This document shows positions 6,489 to 12,050 of a stretch of DNA of 12,050 nucleotides, in pieces. The position numbers and the translations under genes were made by a program. A model generated the notes under the pieces. It did no database searches and was not told the DNA's origin. It saw only the letters and a program-made list of their open reading frames with translations. Every line of letters starts with the position of its first letter. Position 1 is the stretch's first letter. The stretch covers positions 1,808,523 through 1,820,572 of the forward strand of contig NW_008705563.1 in assembly GCF_000186865.1 (NCBI RefSeq), written 5' to 3'. This DNA comes from Aureococcus anophagefferens. Lineage: Eukaryota > Sar > Pelagophyceae > Pelagomonadales > Pelagomonadaceae.

Positions 6489-8374
6489 TCAGTAGCCGAT
6501 GGACTCCTCGAGCGCGGGCCCGACGCCGCGCGCGTCGAAGGCCGCCGCGGGCACCTGGACGAGGGCCGCCCGCTTCTTGCTGTCGCGGCCGACGCCGCCG
6601 AAGGCGACGAGCGTGTCGCCGAGGAGCGAGATCGTGTGGCCCGCGCGCGCGCCGAAGGTGTGCCGCGCGGCCGTCGGCGCGGGGACCCACTCCCAGAGCT
6701 CCGTGTCGAGGACGCGCGCGTCCTCGAGGGCCGCGCCGTCGTCGCCGAGGCCGCCGTGGACGAGGACCGACTTGCCGTCCGGGAGCAGGCAGCACGCGGC
6801 CTTGCGGCGCCGCGAGAGCGCGTCGCCGACGACGAAGGGCTCGAACCACGACCACGACTCGCGCTCCGCGGAGAACTGGAGCACGCGGACCGTGCCGTTG
6901 GAGCGGCCCGACGCCGACGACGCGCCGGAGAAGACGACGGCCGCCGCGCCGTCGCGGATGGGCACGACGCAGCCGTGCGCGTGGCCCGGCGGCGGCGAGT
7001 CGCCCGGGCCCATCTTCAGCGCGCGGGCCCCGAAGGGCGCGCCGAGCGCGTCGAGCGCCGTCGCGTCGGCCGCCTTGCGGCCGCCGCGGTGGCCGCCGAC
7101 GGCGACGACGGACCGCTCGTCGTGCTCCGCGAGCCGCACGAGGCCGTGGCCGCAGCGCGGGCCGGGCCGCGCGCCGAGGTCCGCCGCGGCCCACGTCGAG
7201 CTCCGGAAGTCGAAGACCTGCGCCGCGCCGCCCAGCGCCGCGCCGTCGCCGGCGGCGCCGCCGAAGACGACGACGCGGTCGCCGGCGGCCACGCGCGCCG
7301 CGTCGGCGCGGCCGGCGCGCCGTCCTCGCCGCACGTGTCCCGCGTCGTCCAGCCGTCGCGCACCGTGTAGGCGTGGACCTTGCCCGGCGCCTCGTCGCCC
7401 TCCGTCTCGCCGCCCAGGACGACGAGCGTCTCGCCGAGCACGACCGCCGCGTGGCCCCAGCGCGCCGCGGGCTCGCCGCGCCGGTCCGCGGCCGCGCCCG
7501 TGCGCCGCCGCGCCGCCGGCGGCTCCGCCCGCGGCGCGGGCGCGCGCGCCGCGCGCTTCGGCGCCGCCTGCTTCGCCCGCTTCGGCGCCGCCGCCTCGTC
7601 GTCGTCGGCGGCGGCCTTCGCGGCCCGCGCCTTCTTGGCCCGCTTCGGCGGCGCGGCGTCCTCCTCGTCGTCGTCGTCGGCGGCGGGCGCCGCCTTCTTG
7701 GCCCGCTTCGGCGGCGCGTCGTTCTCCTTGTCCCCGGCGACGCGGCGGCTCGACCGCGGCGGCGGCGCCGCGGCCGCGGCCGCCGCGCCGCGCTTGGGCC
7801 GCCGCGCCGCCATGGGCGGCGACTCCTCCTCCTCGTCGTCGTCCTCGTCGTCCTCCTCGGCGATGGGCGGGATGTCGCGCGCGGGCTCGTCGTCGTCCTC
7901 CGAAGCGATCGGCGGCACCGCGCGCCGCCGCGCGCGCGCCGCCGCGGCCGCGGCCTCCGCCTCCTCGTCCTCGTCGTCGTCGTCCTCGATGTCGTCGTCG
8001 AGCAGCGGCACGTCGTCGTCGTCGTCGTTGTCCGTCGGCTCGAGCTCGTCCTCCTCCGGGATCGACGCCGGCGTCGGCCGCGCGTCCACCGGTGTCGCGA
8101 GCGCCGCGAGCGCGCCCGCGCGCGTCTGCTTCCTCAGCGTGCCGTGCGGGCCCGTGTCCTCGCGGGACCGCGCCGTGCCGAAGAGCGCGTCGTCGTCGTC
8201 GTCGTCGTCGTCCATGCGGCCCACGAGGAACCGCAGGTGCGCCTTGGCCTCCGGCGTGAGGTGCTCGAGCAGCGCGTCGCAGAAGACCTCGTCCATGCCC
8301 CAGATCGACGCCCACTGCGTCGTGTTGTACGCGACGTGCGACACCCAGAAGGCCGCGCTGGGTGGAGCGCTCAT
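6489..8374 (-). CDS. Acidic, probably nuclear, Kelch-repeat protein with a frame break
   Basis: On the minus strand the ATG at 8372-8374 begins MSAPPSAAFWVSHVAYNTTQ, an apparently folded N-terminal segment of about 55 residues. A long acidic region follows with Asp/Glu runs, and then several basic motifs (PPKRAKKA twice, PKRAKQA, PKRAARA) that look like nuclear localisation signals. From about residue 303 there are six Kelch-type units with GH or RH and a hydrophobic-GG pair: GHAAVVLGETLVVLGG, GDRVVVFGG, SVVAVGG, AAVVFSG, SVLVHGG and TLVAFGG. This is enough for a six-bladed propeller, usually a protein-binding platform. Between blades 1 and 2 the frame changes: the N-terminal frame carries DGWTTRDTCGEDG (to about 7319) and the rest continues in another frame from about 7290 with ARVAAGDRVVVFGG. 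No GT-AG intron of usable size fits, so an indel, sequencing error or recent pseudogene is likely. The stop is at 6489-6491. Total about 625 residues. Confidence 0.72.
8189..8212 (-). repeat. (GTC)8 trinucleotide repeat encoding poly-Asp
   Basis: Eight perfect GTC units on the plus strand read as eight GAC (Asp) codons in the Kelch protein, just after VGRM. Similar shorter runs recur between about 7640 and 8035 and encode the other acidic blocks. Such tracts are prone to length change. Confidence 0.75.
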
Positions 8375-8756
8375 CGTGCACCGATAAATTTGATTTTGCT
8401 TAACACCAGACTCGGACCGCTCGGCGCCGAGGCGGAAAGTGCGCGGGCCACCCCCGGCGTCGGGGCCTCCAGATGTTCCGCTATGGCGTGAACATGGCGG
8501 CGAAATTCAGAAGCCCGACCCCCGCGAGGTCGCCGGCGTGCGCGCCGTAACCGGCTTGCGGCTGGGCTCCGTCTGGCGCTCGCGGGCACGGCGCGAAGCG
8601 CGCGCGCGGCCCGTTCGGCGGCTTCAAGCCACTTCATCATCGACTCCTGGAAAACTCGAGGCTGCGAGGCGGGTGGCGTCGCACCAGCCAAAGCCCACAC
8701 ACAGCCCACCGCCGCGCCGCACCCGCACACGCGGCCGGTCGCGCCGCCGCCGAGGC
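8375..8756. promoter_or_regulatory. Divergent promoter region between the Kelch and CDC50 genes
   Basis: The two ATGs point away from each other across 382 bases, so this stretch must contain both 5' ends and probably a bidirectional promoter. An AT island (about 8382-8404) sits beside the Kelch start. The sequence AACATGGCGGC at about 8492-8502 resembles the YY1-type CAANATGGCGGC motif; this is a resemblance only. No TATA box is evident. The frame upstream of the CDC50 ATG is open but has a different composition and would bury the N-terminus, so I read it as untranslated. Confidence 0.45.
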
Positions 8757-9914
8757 ATGGAGCCCCCGGCGAGCCGCCGGCCGGACCCGTCGCCGTGGAC
8801 GCAGCAGAAGGTCCCGTCCTTTAACCCGCTGCTCACGCCGAAAAACATCATGGCGGCGCTCTTCGCCATGGGCGCCGTGTCCATCACCATCGGGTTGAGC
8901 ATCCGGTCCGTGCAGGCGGACCAGATCTTCCAGCAGAAGGAGCAGTACGACGGCGACGGCACGCCGGACCGCAACGCGGCGTGCAAGATCAAGGAGGCGA
9001 ACGCGGGCACCGAGTGCGAGATCTCGATCGCGATCAAGGACAAGATGGAGTCGCCCGTCTACGTCTACTACGAGCTCGAGAACTTCTACCAGAACCACCA
9101 GCGCTACCTCGCGTCCCTCGACAGCGACCAGCTCACCGGCGAGAACCTCAAGAAGGACGATTTGAGCACGTGCTCGCCGCTCAAGTCCAACGGCTCCAAG
9201 ACGCTGAACCCCTGCGGCGTCATCGCGAACTCGCTCTTCAACGACGTCATTTCCCTCAGCGACGCCACGGAGCTCGCGCACGGCATCTCCATGCGCGAGA
9301 ACCACCTCGCGTGGAAGTCGGACCTGAACGACAAGTTCAAGCAGCCCGACGGCTTCGAGTGGACGACGACGGACGCCGACGTGGCCGGGTGCTACAAGTC
9401 CGTCTGCCCCGCCGTCGTCTGCACGGAGAGCGGCCTCCCCGAGGGCTGCATGGGCTACGTCTGCGAGGGCGGCGACTTCGACAGCGGCCACTGCGACAAG
9501 GGCCAGAGCGTATTGTACTACTACCGCGACCACGACGAGTTCCAGTTCCTCTACGAGACCTTCCCGGACATCGTGAGCCCCATCGTCGGCGTCAAGAACG
9601 AGCACTTCGTCGTCTGGATGCGCCTCGCGGGCCTCGCGGAGTTCAAGAAGCTCTACGGCCGCATCACGGACACGCTCCACGACGGCTGGACGCTCACCTT
9701 CACCGTGACGAACAACTTCAACGTCAAGAGCTTCAACGGCAAGAAGTACCTCGTCGTCTCCACCGTGTCGCCCCTCGGCGCGAACGTCAAGGCCCTCTGG
9801 ATGGCCTTCACGTACTTCGGCGTCGCCGCGTGCCTCTGCGCGCTCTTTTTCCTCGCCAAGGCCCACGTGAGCCCGAGGAAACTCGGCGACACGGCCTACC
9901 TGCGAGCAGGCTAG
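8757..9914 (+). CDS. CDC50: CDC50/LEM3 family protein (P4-ATPase flippase beta subunit)
   Basis: Intronless, 385 residues, close to the usual family length. ATG at 8757 (cgaggcATGGAG) gives the family's short cytosolic N-terminus. Family members pair with P4-type ATPases, help them leave the endoplasmic reticulum and are needed for phospholipid flipping. Visible hallmarks are transmembrane segment 1 at about residues 31-49, then QADQIFQQKEQYDG, the very conserved PVYVYYELENFYQNHQRYL, DSDQL, NPCGVIANSLFND, LAWKSDLNDKF, HFVVWMRLAGLAEFKKLYGRI (from residue 283), a GKKYLVVSTVSPLG segment, and transmembrane segment 2 at about residues 346-366 followed by a short cytosolic tail. Between the LAWKSD and VWMR motifs is a Cys-rich block (first Cys at 212, last at 246; CYKSVCPAVVCTESGLPEGC and onward) that typical yeast and animal members lack as I know them. 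It would lie in the lumenal domain and could form extra disulfides. The family call is secure. Confidence 0.95.
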   Translation: MEPPASRRPDPSPWTQQKVPSFNPLLTPKNIMAALFAMGAVSITIGLSIRSVQADQIFQQKEQYDGDGTPDRNAACKIKEANAGTECEISIAIKDKMESPVYVYYELENFYQNHQRYLASLDSDQLTGENLKKDDLSTCSPLKSNGSKTLNPCGVIANSLFNDVISLSDATELAHGISMRENHLAWKSDLNDKFKQPDGFEWTTTDADVAGCYKSVCPAVVCTESGLPEGCMGYVCEGGDFDSGHCDKGQSVLYYYRDHDEFQFLYETFPDIVSPIVGVKNEHFVVWMRLAGLAEFKKLYGRITDTLHDGWTLTFTVTNNFNVKSFNGKKYLVVSTVSPLGANVKALWMAFTYFGVAACLCALFFLAKAHVSPRKLGDTAYLRAG

Positions 9915-11163
9915 GGGCGGGGGCGGCGTAAGCGCGCTGGTACGAAGCGGCTTCGCGCTTGTCCGGCCGCCTGGGCCGGGGCTCCCGAGACTCGCCCGGA
10001 CTCCTCGGCGTACCCTGTCGCCGCTCGCGGAGGCGGGCCACTCCGTCTCCGGCACGGCCCACCCGTCGGTCTTCACCGCCGGCGGCGCGACGACCATACC
10101 CACGCGCGCGTGAGTCTCTTAGGGGTCTCTCCGCGTCGTCTACGGGGGGGGAGGTGGATTCGCGCGAGGTCGGCGCGGGCTCCGCGCGCGGAGCCCAACG
10201 AGCCGCCGGGGCTCTGATCGATCGCATGCGCGGGCCAACGTGAGCCCCGGACTCTACGCGCGCGCGAGGGCCGCGTGTCGAGGCGTCGGTCGGCGCGCGC
10301 GGCGACACTTAGTTTTGGGCGCAAAAATATTAGCGCTGATAAACTTCAGCACTTCAAGCTCAGAATCACGCGCGCGCCGCGCCGCATCACCCCTTCTCAC
10401 TTGAAACTTCCCTGCGGCCCTCCGGGCCACCCCCGAGCCACCCGGCGGCCAAAAACTGGGCGTCGGGGGACGCCGTAGATGTCGAGACTCGACAAAACGG
10501 TCGAGCCGGGCGCGAGAGCGGGTCGCGCGCCGCGCCGGCGCCCGGGGCCTCGCCCGGCACCCTCGGGGAGACGCGGGAGGCCCCGCCGATGGCCTCGACC
10601 GCCGTCACCGGGACCCCCTGGGCCCGGGCTCGCGGCGGTCCGTCGATACCCATCGGCGCGCCGCCGGGCGGGCCCCGCCTTCGCGCCGCGCCTTCGGCCG
10701 GCCTCGCCCCCCCCCGTCGTCGCGGGCGCCGGCGGGACCGGTCCACCCCGGAACACGTCGCCGACGGGGACGGCTTCGGCCGGCCCGCGCGCTCCCGCTC
10801 GTCCTCCGCGATCGGGTCGGGCGCGGGTCGGGCCGTCTTCGGCGGCGCCGGGCACGACCGCGCGGCCGTGCCCGGCGACGGGGCCGCGATGCCCCGTCGC
10901 CCGCGACCCGTCGCCGGCGGCGCGGACCGCTCGCGGCCCGCGCGGCGGTCCGCGGCCGAGCCGACGAGGCGTCGTCGGGTCGGGCGTCGGGCCCGCGCCG
11001 CCGTCGGCGCCGCGCCGCCGTGCGCGCGCCTCGAGGTGCGGCTGGCCTCGCCGCGCGTCGACTCGCTCTCTCGGGGACCGCGGGAAGGAGCGAGCCCACG
11101 AGAGATGAAACCCGGCTCTCCCCGCAGGCCTAGCGATCCGCTTCGACAGCAAGTAACCCGACG
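9915..11163. other. Long intergenic stretch without a convincing gene
   Basis: The stretch is 1249 bases. 9915-10300 is GC-rich with small inverted repeats, for example AAGCGCG and CGCGCTT at about 9938-9968. Around 10005-10110 a short frame reads like coding sequence (LAEAGHSVSGTAHPSVF) and ends at a TGA, possibly a gene remnant. 10308-10370 is a small AT-richer island. 10490-11100 is extremely GC-rich with open frames on both strands, all Arg/Pro/Gly/Ala-rich; none has recognisable domains and several overlap, as expected from composition alone. The last part presumably holds the promoter of the gene starting at 11164. Confidence 0.45.
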
Positions 11164-12050
11164 ATGACGCACAAGCTCGCCCTCGCCCTCGCCCTCGCTC
11201 CGGCCGCGGTCCTCGCCCAAGCGCCCTCCCGCGCGATCCTCGCCCAAGAGCCCCAAGAGTCGCCCTACGAGCTCAAGTCCCAGTTCGCGTCCGACGGCAC
11301 CCCCCAAGAGATGTTCGCTTCCGGCATCGATCCCGGCTCCTCGCACGCGCTCCGGCTGCCGGAGCGCTCCTTCGCGGACGAGAAGGACCCCATCCAAGAG
11401 ACCCGCTACGAGCTCAAGTCCCAGTTCGCGTCCGACGGCACCCAAGAGATCTTCGATCTGGCTTCCGGCGCCGCTCCCGGCTCCTCGCGGGTCGTCCCGG
11501 GCGAGCACGCGCTCCGGCCGCCGGGGCGCTCCTTCGCGGACGAGGAGGACCCGGCAGACGCGCGCCGGCTGTCGAAGACGGTCTTCGCGCCGGACAACGA
11601 CGACGAGCTCAGGAAAGCGGTCGTCGACTGGGTCACGAGCTCCGACGACGCCGAGCTCCAGTACGGCCCCATCGGCGAGTGGGACACGTCGAAGGTGACG
11701 GACATGTCGTTCCTGTTCTGCGTGCGGCAGGACTGGATGGATTGGACTGACTCCTATGAATATTGCGTGCTGCGTACGGACGAGACATTCAACGACGAGG
11801 CCATCGGCGCCTGGGACACGTCGTCGGTGACGAGCATGCAGCGCACGTTCTACGAAGCCTCCACCTTCAACTCGGACATCGGCGGCTGGGACGTGTCGAA
11901 GGTGTCGAACATGAACTACGCGTTCAACTCCGCCGCCGCCTTCGACGCGGACATCGGCGACTGGGACGTGTCGTCGGTGACGAGCATGCGGCAGACGTTC
12001 GACACTTCCACCGCCTTCAACGCGGACATCGGCGACTGGGACGTGTCGCA
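11164..12050 (+). CDS. Secreted DUF285/BspA-type repeat protein, 5' part
   Basis: ATG at 11164 opens a frame that runs past the window end (295 complete codons visible). The first 19 residues, MTHKLALALALAPAAVLAQ, form a signal peptide. Then comes a tandemly duplicated, acidic, low-complexity segment (about residues 35-135), then KTVFAPDNDDELRKAVVDWV, which resembles the lead-in seen before DUF285 repeats. The rest is a series of 25-residue repeats with the core IGxWDVSSVTSM-x-x-x-F-x-x-xxxFNADIG, the DUF285 (BspA-like, surface protein) pattern. The first repeat carries an extra 19 residues with two Cys (CVRQDWMDWTDSYEYC), coded by distinctly less GC-rich sequence. Such proteins are numerous in some marine protists and are thought to be surface or adhesion proteins; the partner here is unknown. 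No intron is needed in the visible part. Confidence 0.85.
   Translation, partial: MTHKLALALALAPAAVLAQAPSRAILAQEPQESPYELKSQFASDGTPQEMFASGIDPGSSHALRLPERSFADEKDPIQETRYELKSQFASDGTQEIFDLASGAAPGSSRVVPGEHALRPPGRSFADEEDPADARRLSKTVFAPDNDDELRKAVVDWVTSSDDAELQYGPIGEWDTSKVTDMSFLFCVRQDWMDWTDSYEYCVLRTDETFNDEAIGAWDTSSVTSMQRTFYEASTFNSDIGGWDVSKVSNMNYAFNSAAAFDADIGDWDVSSVTSMRQTFDTSTAFNADIGDWDVS
11266..11568 (+). repeat. Tandem in-frame duplication in the N-terminal region of the DUF285 protein
   Basis: Copy 1 (11266-11406) and copy 2 (11407-11568) both begin YELKSQFASDGT and both contain PGSS, HALR and RSFADE in the same order. The starts are exactly 141 bases (47 codons) apart. Copy 2 has a few extra codons. 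Near-identical DNA at the start (TACGAGCTCAAGTCCCAGTT) indicates a fairly recent duplication. A smaller echo, CTCGCCCAAG followed by CGCCC or AGCCC, precedes copy 1. Confidence 0.85.
11803..12050 (+). repeat. 75-bp tandem repeats encoding DUF285 units
   Basis: The codons for Ile-Gly at the start of each unit occur at 11803, 11878, 11953 and 12028, spaced exactly 75 bases. Each unit encodes 25 residues with Trp-Asp-(Thr/Val)-Ser and a Phe-Asn/Asp-Ala/Ser-Asp end. An earlier unit starts at 11671 but is stretched to 132 bases by the two-Cys insertion. The array continues beyond the window. Confidence 0.88.

Noticed and set aside
6287..8491. Very long plus-strand open frames opposite the Kelch gene
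   Set aside because: They are Arg/Pro/Ser-rich shadows of the minus-strand gene, whose Kelch motifs identify the true strand.
8439..8756. In-frame extension upstream of the CDC50 ATG
   Set aside because: The composition changes to Arg/Pro/Ser-rich, the extension would add about 106 residues before a normally short N-terminus, and the ATG at 8757 has a good context.
10308..10462. Possible further inverted-repeat element in the AT-richer island
   Set aside because: The candidate ends (AGTTTTGGGCG and CCAAAAACTGGG) match only loosely and no target-site duplication was found.
10387..11508. Long open frames on both strands (for example 10589-11167 plus and 10397-11152 minus)
   Set aside because: All are Arg/Pro/Gly/Ala-rich, overlap each other on opposite strands and show no domain or signal. 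Very high GC content suppresses stop codons, so long frames are expected by chance.
1..12050. CRISPR arrays, tRNA or rRNA genes
   Set aside because: No spaced direct-repeat array and no recognisable tRNA or rRNA core sequence was seen; the context is eukaryotic.

Overview
The window looks like nuclear DNA of a GC-rich, gene-dense unicellular alga. The best guess is a stramenopile pelagophyte of the Aureococcus anophagefferens type. The reasons are very GC-rich codons, compact eukaryotic genes with spliceosomal introns, a CDC50 flippase subunit with one membrane segment near each end, BTB and Kelch proteins, a secreted protein of DUF285/BspA-type repeats, and introns that look like inserted DNA transposons (introner elements). 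The species call is an inference.

Layout: 1-1152 (+) is the 3' part of an unrecognised Ala/Pro-rich gene. 1404-3044 (+) is a BTB/POZ protein interrupted by a 202-bp introner-like element (1871-2072). 3045-3599 is intergenic and holds a 312-bp MITE-like element with perfect 20-bp terminal inverted repeats (3152-3463). 3600-6252 (+) is a secreted EGF-like protein whose two exons are separated by a second introner-like element (4906-5237). 6489-8374 (-) is an acidic, probably nuclear Kelch-repeat protein with a reading-frame break near 7291-7321. A 382-bp divergent promoter region separates it from 8757-9914 (+), a CDC50/LEM3 family protein. 9915-11163 is a long GC-rich stretch with no convincing gene. 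11164-12050 (+) is the 5' part of a secreted DUF285-repeat protein that runs off the window.

The most interesting signal is the pair of introner-like elements in neighbouring genes. Each is AT-richer than its surroundings, has terminal inverted repeats of the form C-N-GTGT-S-GA, and is flanked by a perfect 8-bp target-site duplication (GCGGACCG; CGCGGACG) cut into coding sequence at a GCG GAC codon pair. In both, a GT lies just inside the 5' terminus and an AG at or near the 3' terminus, so that splicing restores the reading frame and leaves 4 or 11 extra residues. This is the hallmark of transposons creating introns, a process already described for pelagophyte and Micromonas genomes. These two copies differ in detail, notably in how far the splice sites sit from the transposon ends.

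The genes do not form an obvious pathway. They look like independent eukaryotic transcription units, with convergent 3' ends at 6253-6488 and divergent 5' ends at 8375-8756.
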